From contig MSED01000008.1 in the NCBI GenBank assembly GCA_002099365.1, positions 1,488,001 through 1,552,000 on the forward strand: DNA of 64,000 nucleotides. Reading direction: 5' to 3'. The notes under the pieces were generated by a model. That model saw nothing but the letters and a program-made list of their open reading frames with translations. It had not been told where the DNA came from and ran no database searches. Positions 45,783-57,385 of the stretch are shown here, one piece after another. The position numbers and the translations under genes are program-made. Numbering within the stretch: position 1 is the first letter of the stretch; each line of letters starts with the position of its first letter. This DNA comes from Phialophora verrucosa. Its lineage: Eukaryota > Ascomycota > Eurotiomycetes > Chaetothyriales > Herpotrichiellaceae.

Positions 45783-48700
45783 GGTCGATGTTTGATGGAG
45801 ATTTCGAGAAGACCTGGGAGGTTTGATCGATCCGCAAGATGCGTCTTCTTCGATTTCTGTATGCTCAAATCGTTTTCGGTATCGACGATGATATTCGCTG
45901 ATTTGGCGTACCGTCACGAGAACGTGACGAGCAGTTGCTGTCACGCTTGTGTTGGTTCGTGCTCGGTACCGAAGGCAAAGAAGCAAACCACGCAGCCGCC
46001 GTTCAAACTGGAATTATTGCAAAGGGATATTGAGCATTGTGAGGACTGGTGGATCACAGCGGTACTTTGAGTGGATGGCCACAGCGCCTTCCCAAGAGGG
46101 CAGGAGGACGAAGTACTCGACTTGTGCAACGGCTCTTCGGCAGAGCAAGCCTTGCATAGATCTCTCCACCAGCTCAATGAGACCAGTGATGGAGGATTTG
46201 TGAATGAAAGGAGGGACCGCTGAACCGTGCGTCGACTGGTGGTACAAGATGAGGGGCGACCTATCTGTTAATAGTACGGAAAGTCAAGGTACCTGGCAGA
46301 GGCTGACCACCGTCCAGTGGATCGTAACCTTGTGCTTGGAGTGAGAACGATGGCGTATATAAGATGACGTAGCGTACACAGCCTCAGAAGGGAATCACGA
46401 ATTGGATTCAGCGATCATGGAGACAGTTTTGGCCCTGTTTCTATAACCAAGGTACCTACCGCAGTCTTCGCGACGTTAGGGCTGCCAGTGCCACATGTCA
46501 ACCCTGGTCGAACTCGAGGTCCTGCAGCCCTTTCATCCTGGGTGTTGACTAAATCGTTAGCAAATCCCCCCGCCTTGATCACTAGGTCCGATAGCGATAT
46601 ATTTTTCCCGAGGGTTGTCGGCCGAGGCCAGGCATTGGTGTTTCGTTGGGCAGGCACTCGGCGAGCACCATCTTGCATTCCAGGTGCATGGATGCAGTTC
46701 GCTGCGCGTCTTTGAGGTACCCACTGTGGCATCTGGGCAAGGCAGAGACCAGTCGCTTTGCTGCATGCGTGGTCGAGGTGATTCATGAGGTGGCGGACAA
46801 AGCTTAGTTTCACCAGATCGGCCAACCATGGATAAGACAAGTCAAAGATCGAGGGTTTGTCGCGGCCGAGGAATGGTGGGCGCACTTGTCTGTAAGCTGA
46901 AAAGGCCAGGGAAAACCCGGGCGGCGCGCTGCGACAGAATCAGCAGAATCGTTTAACATGCCTGACATGGCGACATCTAAGTTTCTGGCATGTGGCGTTG
47001 GGAACCTTGTCTGGAATGGGATCCGGGGCGCCTGAACACGAAGCGCGGTTGAGGCGTGCTGATAGGATTCGTCTGAGGTGATATGGACAGCGTTGGTGCC
47101 ATGCATTACTCCGCATTTTCTGGGGTTGACGGAGCACCGCGTCCTGGATCTGCCACAGCAAGACTCGTGGTGGTTTGGAGAAATTGGGGCAGCTGAGATT
47201 GCGATCCAGGAAGGTGGTACTCCGTAGTTATACACAACAACAACAAAGACTGCAAGAAGAGCCGTTGCACCCATCACGCCCAGTTGATGTCGCTTCTTGT
47301 CGCTTGACTTGGCAGCTGAAAAAAGAGCAGGCCACAGAATGCGGCGTGATTCGACTGGCAGGCACAACATGTGCATGTAGTTTCAAACTCGGGTTTTGTC
47401 CGACAGTCTGATTTGACATCGTAACCCCATAGCATCTGGAGCAGACAGAGCCACAGCCGATACCTTCTGTTCAAGCAAAACACCACTCCCATAGCGGCAC
47501 TCAGGTAGTGGAGTTGTACCTTGCTCTTCTGGGAACCCGAGCTACCATGTTGGGCTGGGTTGCTTATCGAAACATTGGTCCACATCTCCCTCCGCCACCT
47601 GATCTTCCAAACACAAGGACTGTGATATTCGTGCATAAGTTCTTGCCCTGTTCGTCACCTGATCTGGACGATCGACTCGGCGCCGGAGATGTCAGACGGT
47701 CCCCACCTCCAGAACCTAACGATAATTTCTAATGAATGACAGATACGGCATTCAGCGGTCATGTCTGAAAGGCTCCCACAGAAGGTCCATGGTTCAATCT
47801 GCCTCGTGGGTCTCGCACGAGACCAAATGCTCGACGATCGACCGACAGACCGCCATTACTCAGGTCCAGTATACCTCAAAAGTACGCCGAACGTGCGTCG
47901 TGGTTCAATTCCGATCTGCCAAAACATCCCGCCACAGGAAGGTAAGACAAACCCAACAATGAAAAGGGCATTTGCTCGGACCAGCTACCGGTGCACCCCA
48001 GACACACGAGCAGTTCAAGCAAGCAGAAAAATTGGCGTGCTTCTGGGGTGGCTCTAGGATTTTCGCACAGTCCCGGGATTTAAATGTAGATGCTGACGCA
48101 GGACCGATTGGAGTCTGCATCCCGCGCGAGTAAGCCAATCTTCCGGATGTAAGTAAGGCATGTTCACCTCGGGACACAATCTTCTGGACAGTGAGAGCTG
48201 TATGCGGTAAGTCAAGGGGAGCTAGATCTGGTAGTTGAAGGTTGATTCACGCTGGAGAAAATCTTCCTTTTTAAAACACTTAATCATTCAGCTTTGCTCA
48301 GTGTACTAGCATCAGCTAGCATAGAAAGCGCACCCATCATGTTCAGAAAGGTCGTCAATGGAAAGTCGCGAAGGAAAGTGTTCAATCAACGTTGAAAAGA
48401 ATTGCCACAGATCAAAGGACTGATGAGCACAGAGGCGCCAAGCTTTGCCAAGCCGCGCCGTCTCCACTTCCTTTGGCCTACAAAATTTGTTTGCTACCCT
48501 CCGTCCGACCTTGACCTTCTTTTTCTTCTCCCATCATCAGTAGAGGTGTTAACATTACCTTATGTTATACATCCACCGGAGCTCCACTACGGTGGCTTGC
48601 TGAGGGTTATTCTCATGTTCGATGGATCTCCTTCCGTTCCCGGCTTCGCAGACGAAGTTGCACCGTCCTTTTTCCCAAACACATATGGTTGCATGCCAGT

Positions 48701-49081
48701 CGGTGGCGTGTAGCTGTGGAGGAGATGCTACAAAGACACACATCAAAAGTGAAATGCTATCACAAGAAATTTGAGGTAACCGTTGGGTTTACCTGGAAGA
48801 GCAGCAGCAAGGTCTTGTTGAGGTGGTACTACTGCAATGCCCGTGGCATGAAGAGAGTGATTTTGAAGTCAATTGAAGCGACCTCGGCGCTTGATGAATT
48901 ATGCTCCTTATCCCAGAGAACAATCCTCGCTTGTTCCCTTGCAATGCTGCCACCGGCACCCTCGCTATGTACCTTTCTCTAGTTGAAATTTCGTCCAGCC
49001 GTTTCAGTCATTAGTAGCCTCTATTGTAGCTCCGAGCGGTGTCTTTCTTTGTCGCGGCCTGCATGCTCATCACAAGCACGC
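45783..49081. other. 3.3 kb intergenic without a supported gene
   Basis: The longest gap besides the relic region. Reading frames such as that on the minus strand at 46810-47376 have no protein character that I can support. A weak coding-like stretch at about 47508-47940 is listed separately. Confidence 0.45.
47508..47940 (+). other. weak coding-like stretch, possible relic
   Basis: Two successive frames look somewhat protein-like: one with GWVAYRNIGPHLPPPPDLP up to 47732, and one shifted with HYSGPVYLKSTPNVRRGSIP up to a possible donor site GTAAGA at 47941. They could be exons or a decayed gene of one family. I cannot name the family, and the whole may be chance. Confidence 0.25.
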
Positions 49082-50177
49082 TCAGGAGACTGCCAGCCTT
49101 CCCGCTCTGCCCAGCTGAATTCTTGCCCCCGTGCCTTTCTCATCGCTCCGTAGGGTGGCCCAACTCACGGATCCGTCGCTCTTCACGAGGCTCAGCTCTA
49201 ACTTGGTGCCCATGATCTTGTATTGACTCTTCCCCGGGTCGATTTGCGCGTACAGGGGTATCACCGTCGAGTATTTCTTCCCGTCTTGAGTTGGTAGATC
49301 CAAATCCACCGTGAGCCCGTCGTTGCTGAATTGCACTTTTGCCTTGTCCTTGTCGATCTTCTTGAGGTAGAAGCTGACAATGACGGTCGAGGCGGTCTGG
49401 TAGAAGTCGTTCCGCACGTTCTCCAGCCGTTGTTCTGACTGTTCGGCGGCCTCGCCGTCGACTCCGCCGTCTGCCTTCTTCCTCGGCTTACCTACGTAGC
49501 AGTGCCTCTTCCGGGATTTACAGCCCTCGATCTTCATGAATTCGTCGAACTCAAGAACACGTCTCTTGCAGCATGTCCATCCTTTGCTTCCCTCGTGGAA
49601 GAGAGGTACGCCCGGGTGGTATATGCACTCCTCCTCCTCCCTCTGGATTTTGTCGTCTCGTGACTTTCCACATCCTCTTCGCTTGCAGGTCGCGCGCGGG
49701 GGGATCTCTGCATCCGGGTCGTCTGACTCTTCTTCGGGGGCTTCAGGTTTGGGGGTTACGGAAGGCGAGGGTCGTTGCGGCGCGGCCAGTGGTCGGGTGA
49801 TGGGGGCGGGTGCTGGTATCGGGGCGGCGGCGACAATATTTGAGGCCTCGACTGCTTCAGGTTTGGGAGCGCTTACTGGGGTGTCGTCGACGGTGGAGTG
49901 TTTGCCCTTGGTGCAGGGAGGGATGTCAAGGAACTCGTCAAAAGTCAAGACACGGGGTTTACAGCACTTCCAACCTGTCAGCATAGCATCATGTTAGCAT
50001 CGTCCCATCTTTGAACCTCGAGAGGAAATATGGCCACAAAGAACTAAGGCAAACGGTGACTTTCGACGAACCTTTTTGTCCCTCGTGAAATTCGGGAGGT
50101 CCTGGATGATATATGCATTCCTCGTCAGGGTCGGTGAACACCTTCCCGCACCCCTTATGAACGCACTTTTGCGCCAT
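49082..50177 (-). CDS. CHORD-CS domain co-chaperone (CHORDC1/RAR1-like)
   Basis: Predicted Hsp90 co-chaperone with two zinc-binding CHORD domains and a CS domain, 332 residues in two exons on the minus strand (50177-50072 and 49974-49082). CHORD1 runs from residue 1: [43 protein letters not shown]. After an Ala/Pro-rich acidic linker CHORD2 repeats the pattern: CKRRGCGK, ECIYHPGVPLFHEGSKGWTCCKRR, FDEFMKIEGC. The CS domain covers about the last 115 residues (FYQTASTVIVSFYLKKIDKDKA... VIPLYAQIDPGKSQYKIMGTKLELSLVK). All Cys and His ligands are present in both CHORDs. The CHORD-CHORD-CS layout is that of animals and fungi, while plant RAR1 lacks CS. In the family these proteins bridge Hsp90 and Sgt1. 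Confidence 0.95.
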
Positions 50178-51119
50178 CTTGTCCGAATAATTATGTGTTG
50201 TAGATCTCAAGAGTTAAGGAAGAGCGTGCAAGTACGGCAATTCTGGACTGCTGAGTGGCAGAAGATGCTGACTGGGTCAGGGTCACTCTGGGCAAAAAGA
50301 AGAGAGCCTTAACTGATCATTTTGGTCTTCATGCTCAAGAACAGTTTGATAATTGACCAGTCTTTTCTACGGGGGCAATTTCGGCGACGAATCTAAAACT
50401 TGCAAAGGCTTCTGGAAGGATCTGACGCAATGACCCGCCGTGGTAGAGCCTCGCCGGACTGCAACGCCAGCCTTGCAACCCCCCTGGCGCCACTACGAGT
50501 ACCCCTCACATGGGATTGAGCGTCTTGGGGTACCCAGAACAGTAAAGCACTGTTGCTCCATGGCTTCGCCTGACAGTCCTTCCTTGGACACTTTCAGGAC
50601 GGCTCGGAGACCTCAAACCCTCCACCCCCCGGCCGGACAGCGTGGTATCAGGCGGCCTACTACTACTTGCTGTCAAAACACATCAGGGCTTATTCGAAAC
50701 TTCCATGATGACTCGTTGTACCGCAGTACTCCGTACTCGTGGCCCACTTGATGAAAGCTGCTCCCAGCGAAGTGCTTTCCTTTTGTTTGGCGCCAAGCTC
50801 TAGCCTCACAACCATGCTGCGAAGAGGCCAGCGTCGTCTTACATACCTAGCACGAATAGGGCGTGCGTTAAGCTCGTCCTGGAAGCCGTCTTCCCAATTT
50901 CTACTATTCAATGCAAAGTACAGTAGCATACGCTTCCTCGGATCGGTGTTCGTGAAACACCGTGCATGAAGCACGGCGAGAAAGGATTTGTGATTCTTGT
51001 TGGATTTCCTTCTAAGACCTGCTTATTCCCATTGCTGTACCCCAAGGCTGGCGAGTACTTCGGAACGCAATTCAAACGAATTCTCTTGACGCACCTTGTA
51101 ACAGCCTTCAAGAAGAACA
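50178..51119. promoter_or_regulatory. divergent promoter of CHORD and amidohydrolase genes
   Basis: Both genes start outward from this stretch. No coding sequence recognised and no site assigned. Confidence 0.4.
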
Positions 51120-52862
51120 ATGTCGACACAGTTTGGCAATCGAAGGCCTGTGGCGTATTGCTCGGGAAATGTCTTCACGGCTGAAAGTGATGGAAGCCGA
51201 GCTGAGGCTTTCATCGTCTCCGAAGCTGGTATCTTTTCAGCAGTCGGGTCCAACAGCGAGATTCTCGATATCGCTCGACGCGAGAACCTCCCGGTCTTCG
51301 ACCTGAAAAGTCAATTTGTCATGCCGGGGATCCACGACGCTCATGTCCATATCCTTCTGGGAAGTCTCTCCTCTTCGTCTTACTTGCAGCCCGGGATGGA
51401 CGCGACCATGTCGAATATCGGTGCGAGGCTCAAATCGCCCGAGTGTGCCTGCGAACATGCGCACGTGTTTGGTGACTGGGTCGTAGGGTCCCTCTACCGC
51501 ATTGACGACTTCGACCGAGAAGCTCTGGACAATGATTATCCCGACACACCGGTACTCTTGCGGGGAGGCGCAGGGCACGCAATGTTCATGAACACTGCCG
51601 CCCTCAAGAGGTCAGGGTACAGCTTGACACAGCCAGATGCACCGCACGAACAGTACTTCCGTCGACCAGACGGGTCCCTGACAGGTGAGGTGACGGAGTT
51701 GGCCATGACGAAGGCGGCATTGGCATTGCCCAAGCCCGAACCGTCTCACGTGTAAGGCCCCTGCTTCTGGGGACTTGATCCTTTCGAGATGTCCATTGTT
51801 GGTCGACAAAGGCCCAGGCTGATTGGCTATTGCAGAAAACGAAGCATACTGGAGGGGATACGTCGGCTACACTCAGTGGGAGTGACGAGTTTCCAAGAAG
51901 CAGCTTCGAACACCACGATCTTGGGGGCATTGCGCGAGCTTGACGTAGCTGGTGAACTGAAGATGGACGTGCAAACGCATATCGTCTACAAACCAGAGCA
52001 GCTTGCAGAAGAAAGCTTCAAGACGTTGCACGAGACGCTCCACAACGCGGCCAGCTTTCAGTCGGCACATGTTCAGACGAATTTTGTAAAGTTCATGTTG
52101 GATGGGGTTCCGCTGCACCCCTATTATACACATGCTGGTCTCACAGACTCTGGAGAAATTGACGAGAGCAAGATCCAAATCGACGATCTGGCGGAAGCCG
52201 TCGCTAAATTCGACGCCAGAGGGATGACCTGCAAGATCCATTGCACCGGACAGGGAAGTACACGTCGGGCTCTGGATGTGTACGAAGCTGTCAGAACAAG
52301 GAACCACGCTGGGCCAAGGCACGAGGTCGCTCATTGCAGTGGAGTCCACGAGAGTGAGTTGTACTTGTTCTCCTGCCACCACGACTGCGGCTGACGGACA
52401 GATGATTACCCTCGCTTCAAGCAGCTGAACGTGACCGCTGAGATGTCTCCGTCGATGTTCTTCGTCCATCCTGTCACCAGTATGAGTAACGGACTCATGG
52501 AGTGGAATTTTGGCAAGATGCTCAACCATGGAGCTCATCTCACCATTGGAAGTGACTGGGCATTCCAAGATCCAGCCATTCTCCCCGCCTGCGCCCTCAT
52601 AATCGACAGCATTGCTTCCACCCTGCCCGACGCATCGGATGCAAAAAGTAAGGCTGCTGAAGTGATCTGCAGGATCCTGACGGCAGCTGGAGCCACAGCC
52701 ACCGGGCGAGAGAGCACTACTGGAACCATTGCGGTTGGCAAGAAAGCCAACTTTGTCCTTGTCGATCGTGATTTGGGCAAGGGCGACTTCGAAGGAGCTC
52801 AGGTGCTAGGCACTTGGTTCGAAGGAGCTCAGGTGTTCGATGCCAAACAGTCGCGTGAGTAG
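51120..52862 (+). CDS. metal-dependent amidohydrolase, YtcJ-like
   Basis: Hydrolase of the amidohydrolase superfamily (TIM barrel with metal centre), 536 residues in three exons (51120-51751, 51836-52353, 52402-52862). The first metal motif HDAHVH (HxH after strand 1) is clear, KFMLDGV provides the lysine position, KIHCTGQG and HCSGVHE the following His residues, and GSDWAFQDP the catalytic Asp region. The N-terminus holds the beta-sandwich start (VFTAESDGSRAEAFIV) and the C-terminus closes it (GKKANFVLVDRD), as in YtcJ-type enzymes. Substrates in this subgroup are poorly known N-acyl, amide or lactam compounds. The C-terminal part shows a small internal repeat (FEGAQV twice). No secretion signal is seen. 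Confidence 0.92.
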
Positions 52863-53230
52863 AGGCAGATGCATAGTTTCAGGCCAGCATGCTGCGTGGC
52901 ATGCTACCGCGCGAACTCGGCCTACAAAGTAGCTTGTAGTCCCCTCATACTGTCACCCAACCGTCTGCACCTGAGTTAGTTCATTGGTCCTCTGCTTGAA
53001 ATCACCGACCGCCATCTATCAAAGACACTGTTGTGTTACACACTGCTAAGCGACCTCCGGACTGGGTACATTCTCGTCCTCGGAAATCCAGGTGTCTGTA
53101 GCATTCACGTCTCCGAAGCAGACGGACTTGATTCAAGTGGCGGACAGGGCGAGGAAGTGCCATTTCGTCACATTTAGCCTAATTTGGCCCATGTTGAAAC
53201 TTCATCCAGAACAACTTAAGCAATTGTTGA
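52863..53230. other. intergenic
   Basis: Short spacer between two co-directional genes. Nothing recognised. Confidence 0.5.
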
Positions 53231-54634
53231 ATGTACTATTCATTCCACCCTGGAGTTGACATGATGAAGGGGTATGCTGCCTCTCTGGGCGTGGCTGCTT
53301 TCTCAGCTGTAATCTGGCTCATCCTGTCCGCGCCAGACGCCGGGTTCAATCCGCAGGATGTCCTAGCCAAAGGTCGCTCGATAACATCACGGTCGTGGGA
53401 GTTCGGGACGCTTATCGAGGCTCTCCTGGAGTTTCATAATCCTGAACTGACGGTCTTTGGACGCAATCCCTTCCCAGGTGGGCTGATCCCGCAGATCAAC
53501 GACCCTTCGGAAGTGGACGGTTTAGCCTATGCGAAGTCCGTCATATGGATTAATGGTAGTGATCTTCTCGTCGACGGCGAAGGTGAGCAGTACTCGCACA
53601 TTGCTTTGGCAGGGGCACGGACGCAGGATCTCCTCTCGGAATATCTCCAGACTCACTGTAATGCAGGTTCAGCAGCCGACCCTGCCTCCTTAGGTACCGC
53701 CGCATTACTTCTGTCTCATCATGATCTGAGATACCTCGAGGCCGCAGAACGGCAGGCTGAGTACCTCGTAACCAAGGCGATGAGATATCGCGTCAATGCC
53801 ACTCATTCTGCCATATCTCACAGAGAAGACCTCCCTGAGCTCTGGGGCGATTTCATCTACATGGTCCCTCCGTTCCTTGCTTATTACGGTGTTGCCACTC
53901 AAAATCTGGAATTTCTGGAAACGGCGGTCCTTCAATGTCAGCTTTACGACAACATCTTGAGAACGGATATCACGCTGGAAAACGGGGAGACCTGTCGTGG
54001 CCTTTGGCGCCATATCGTGTCTGATCCACCAGATTTGGAACCGGGGGTATGCTGCTCAGACGCCGAGGTGTGGCTCACCAGTAACGCCTGGGCTGTCGCG
54101 GGTATGACACGTGTACTAGCAACAATCTTGAAATGGGAGCCACCTCCAAACAGTCGGATCAATCAGACCGAGTATGACACGTTCAGAGCCAACAGTAAAC
54201 TGATATTGACCGACTTGATTGCCTCCATGCTGCAGTGCACAACGGCACAGGCAAAAGACGAAGAGACCGGTCTGCTGAAGAACTACCTTGACGGGCCATC
54301 ACATCGGTCTGCCGGCTGGGCATATGGCGATGCTGCAGGGACAGCGCTCATGGCTTCTGCCATGTATCGATTGGCTGTTCTTCTGCCCGAAGACTATGGT
54401 GGTCCAACGGCGATGGCATGGGCAGAAAGGAGTCGCCGAGCTGTTGCGAGGCATGTCCACCCAGACGGCAGAGTCAGTCCCGTGGCGGATGTAGGACATG
54501 TCCCAAGCAAGAGCCCTGTGACTCAGACCAGTGAGGGACAAAGCATGGTGGTCTTGATGTACAGCGCGTGGCGAGCTTGCAACGAAGGCAATACTTGGAG
54601 GACAGCGCTGCAGCGATTGATTCAACTGTTGTAG
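53231..54634 (+). CDS. GH105-like six-hairpin glycosidase
   Basis: Single-exon protein of 467 residues, of the (alpha/alpha)6 barrel class near families GH88/GH105 (unsaturated rhamnogalacturonyl and glucuronyl hydrolases). A hydrophobic N-terminus (YAASLGVAAFSAVIWLILSA) is a signal peptide or anchor. Helical marks include LWGDFIYMVPPFLAYYGV, WLTSNAWAVAGMTRVLATI, GLLKNYLDG and DAAGTALMASAMYRL, in the order seen in the fungal family; the first block contains the Asp usually taken as catalytic in GH105. Three N-glycosylation sequons support passage through the secretory path. The true substrate is not sure; some fungal relatives are wall-associated. ATG at 53231 or the pair at about 53261 could be the start. 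Confidence 0.75.
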   Translation: MYYSFHPGVDMMKGYAASLGVAAFSAVIWLILSAPDAGFNPQDVLAKGRSITSRSWEFGTLIEALLEFHNPELTVFGRNPFPGGLIPQINDPSEVDGLAYAKSVIWINGSDLLVDGEGEQYSHIALAGARTQDLLSEYLQTHCNAGSAADPASLGTAALLLSHHDLRYLEAAERQAEYLVTKAMRYRVNATHSAISHREDLPELWGDFIYMVPPFLAYYGVATQNLEFLETAVLQCQLYDNILRTDITLENGETCRGLWRHIVSDPPDLEPGVCCSDAEVWLTSNAWAVAGMTRVLATILKWEPPPNSRINQTEYDTFRANSKLILTDLIASMLQCTTAQAKDEETGLLKNYLDGPSHRSAGWAYGDAAGTALMASAMYRLAVLLPEDYGGPTAMAWAERSRRAVARHVHPDGRVSPVADVGHVPSKSPVTQTSEGQSMVVLMYSAWRACNEGNTWRTALQRLIQLL

Positions 54635-55224
54635 TCCGGAACAGAAGTCCTTCGAGCAACATGTTTACTATGGTGACAGTAACAAAAGCAACAGAGCTCT
54701 GCATGAAATTCGAGCCAGGCACGTGGCGGGATGACCGAATGCCAAGGCGAGGGGCAAGCCCGGAAACATTTCCCTACGTGGGCAAGCACCAGGCTCAAAC
54801 GGGCCTTGCTCTTATGGCCGCCTGTAACTGTGACAAAGACCGAAGCGGGGCACGCTCTTTAAGCATTTGTCGCAACCCCAGTGCTTCCTGCACACAATCA
54901 CCGTCCAGTCCATCCCACCAACTGAGTTCCACCCAGCCGTGACCGCCTAACCCACTCTTATCCGCCTCGCCTGTGCGAGCATCCAACCTGCATAGCTTGA
55001 GGCAAAAGCAGTTCACGGGTTTCCCTGACAAACCGAGCACTCCGCCCGCTCCCCCCGGATATCACGTACTCCCACTTGCCCCAGAGACTCTATCGGCGAG
55101 GACAAACACTGAGACAAGACACGCAGTCTCCGAACACCTCGTGGACGCAGCCACGACACAAATCTCATCGCGACGCTCCTTTGCGGACACACAGTGAAGC
55201 CTCCTCTGATGACCACAACCAGTC
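54635..55224. other. intergenic and leader
   Basis: The right half is CT- and CA-rich, probably the promoter and leader of the UPF0662 gene. No gene seen. Confidence 0.5.
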
Positions 55225-56699
55225 ATGTCTGATTCCCCCATCATGACTGCGCCCGTCGGGGCTCAAGAGAAGCCGATCTTGGAGAAGTTGCTCCTGATCA
55301 GAGACAAATTGCTGCTTCTAAAGCAAGACAAAAGCACCTATGTCAAGTCCTCGGATGTCCTCCCACTGTACGAGGAGGTGATCGAGCAGGTCTCTCTTCT
55401 CAACGGAGTCCGAGGTCCCGAGCAACTGCTTCAGAACCGGGTCGATACGGTCCTAGATGACTGCCTACAACTGATCTCCCTGTTTTTCATGGCTGTGGGC
55501 CGAAACAACGAGGCGCCTGCGCTGTACGCAATGACTGGCACCATCACTCGCCTGTGTCGCCACCTTCTGGAGGCTGCGTTTTACAGCAAGAGAGATTTGA
55601 CCAGCTTGGAACACACGCTGAATAAGATGCAGACTACACTGGAGAACAGCAAAGACAAATATTCGGAACACCTGTTGACTCGCATACAATATCGCTTGCG
55701 GGTGTGTCAAGGGATGCTGCAGGAGTTGCACAATTTCCTCGCCACACTGTCTCCCGAGATGACTCCGATATGGGAGAAGCTGGTGTCAATCCTACGTGCC
55801 ATTGCGGCGTTGAACACTAGGAGCAAGGTATTTGGCTGGTCGCGTGAGGTTGGAGCTATGCTGACAGATCACAGTACAGTCAGAAAGATCTCAATGACTT
55901 GCGCGAGCAGCTCCTTCAAATAAAGGCGACCATGAAGGAAGGCGGACTGCCCGATGAGCAGGGCGAGGTCAAGGGAGGGCAAAACTTGGTTGTCCCACTG
56001 CTTGAGAGATGCCTCAAGTTCACTGACATTGTTGAACAAAAGTGAGTCACCTCTCTCTCCTCTGGCAATGCCCTCTAACTCCTCAAATCAGGCAAGGAAA
56101 GATTGACGAACGGTTCAAAGACCTCTACGATAAACTCATTGAAATCCGTAATCAGCTCGAGCGGCTGACCATGACTCAAGCTTGGTCACTCCGAGAGACC
56201 GATTTGTTCATGTGGCAGAGGAAACTCGATCGTATTGACGACTCAAGGAGAGACGGGAACTTTTTCGATGCCGAGGGCCATCCCGCCGACCTTCACGCAC
56301 AGAGGGTACCTATACTCCGTCCTAAATCTGTTACTTCCGCTGACACATCCCGAACAGACGCTGCTTTACCTCATTCGACGAGGGTATGCCTACATTTACC
56401 AATTGTTGATAGCATCAGAGCCCGTCTCTGAAGCTCTGCTGCCGATATACAACCAACTTTTGACCCTGCGGAAGTGCCTGGTTGAAGTGAAGAAAGCAGG
56501 AGGCGTGTCGAACCCACGAGAGTTATACCCCTACAGCATGAAGCTCAACTCTATCGACAACATGCGGGTGGACGGCAAATTCCAGATTGGAAACGATATA
56601 CCTGAAGGCCAAGGAAGTGTCAATGATCTGCTGGCAGAATGTTATGACCTTGCCTATGACCTGAGGACTTCGGCCGAGGAAGAAAACGACGAGGAGTAA
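55225..56699 (+). CDS. UPF0662 / DUF2408 protein (yeast YPL260W-like)
   Basis: Conserved fungal cytosolic and nuclear protein of unknown exact activity, 438 residues in four exons (55225-55827, 55884-56041, 56092-56305, 56358-56699). The whole protein is alpha-helical with two related halves: each carries an R-D-K/R-N-L-like helix start followed by PLYEEVIEQVSLLNG or PIYNQLLTLRKCL, then a Y-P-Y/D-S-M-like segment. The YSMKLNSIDNMRVDGKF block near the C-terminus and the DDCLQLIS block in the first half are family features. The exon 2 acceptor (AG before 55884) was picked because it keeps frame and family sequence; other AGs nearby do not. An acidic tail EEENDEE ends the protein. Confidence 0.9.
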
Positions 56700-57385
56700 G
56701 GCTGCATTATTCCGGCATATGGGTGCTGGGATTCCCATTCTTTGCCCTATTGCCCTGTTGGACCGTTAGTGGGAGGCTCTGTTTTGCTCAGCCGAATCCT
56801 TCGCGCCAACAACGGTAAAGAACCAATGATAAATGAGTTGAGCCTGTTAGCTCCAGGCCAGGACAGATTGGAGCTTTTCGTTCTTCGAGACGAACGTTGC
56901 ATGCGCGAGTAGATTGGGTGGATAAGTACCCAGTACAAGTACTTTTGGAGTCGCTTGGCCCGATCGGCCTTCACGATCCATCACAATACCAGATTACACG
57001 GTAAAAGGCGGGAAATCTTTAGCGCCGAGGCCGGAAGTTCACTCCCTCCAATAACAATTAGGATTTGGCCACGACAGATGAGTAGGCCAGAGATGCTAGC
57101 TATGTACGGCTAGTGAAGTGACGCTATGTTGACAGCTTGGCACTTAGCCGCAGTCCCAGCACCAATGGCACGGGGCCTGTTGTTTTCGGGCAAGTCGTTG
57201 GTGCTTCTGCACAGACACCGTCCAGCTCCAGACCTCCCCCCGGCCCGCAGAATTTTCCGCACAATCAGCCGCCTCACCATTGGGCGCTTATCTTTGGAAA
57301 CGCCACTTGTGGTCGTTGGCATCGCCGGCGTGCTGATGGAAGAAATTTCCGGCACCTTGCACCGTTCGGATAACGGGTCCGTATT
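56700..57385. other. intergenic
   Basis: No gene seen. It holds the leader of the zinc cluster gene. The ATG at 57386 is the first in frame that gives the zinc cluster; upstream sequence in that frame does not look coding. Confidence 0.5.

Noticed and set aside
46810..47376. 188-residue minus-strand frame in the large gap
   Set aside because: No ATG in a good place, odd composition, and no recognisable domain.
52783..52843. Repeat of FEGAQV in the amidohydrolase C-terminus as a possible duplication lesion
   Set aside because: It keeps the frame, and the family end normally has a TWxxGxxVxD-like pattern here, so it is probably natural.
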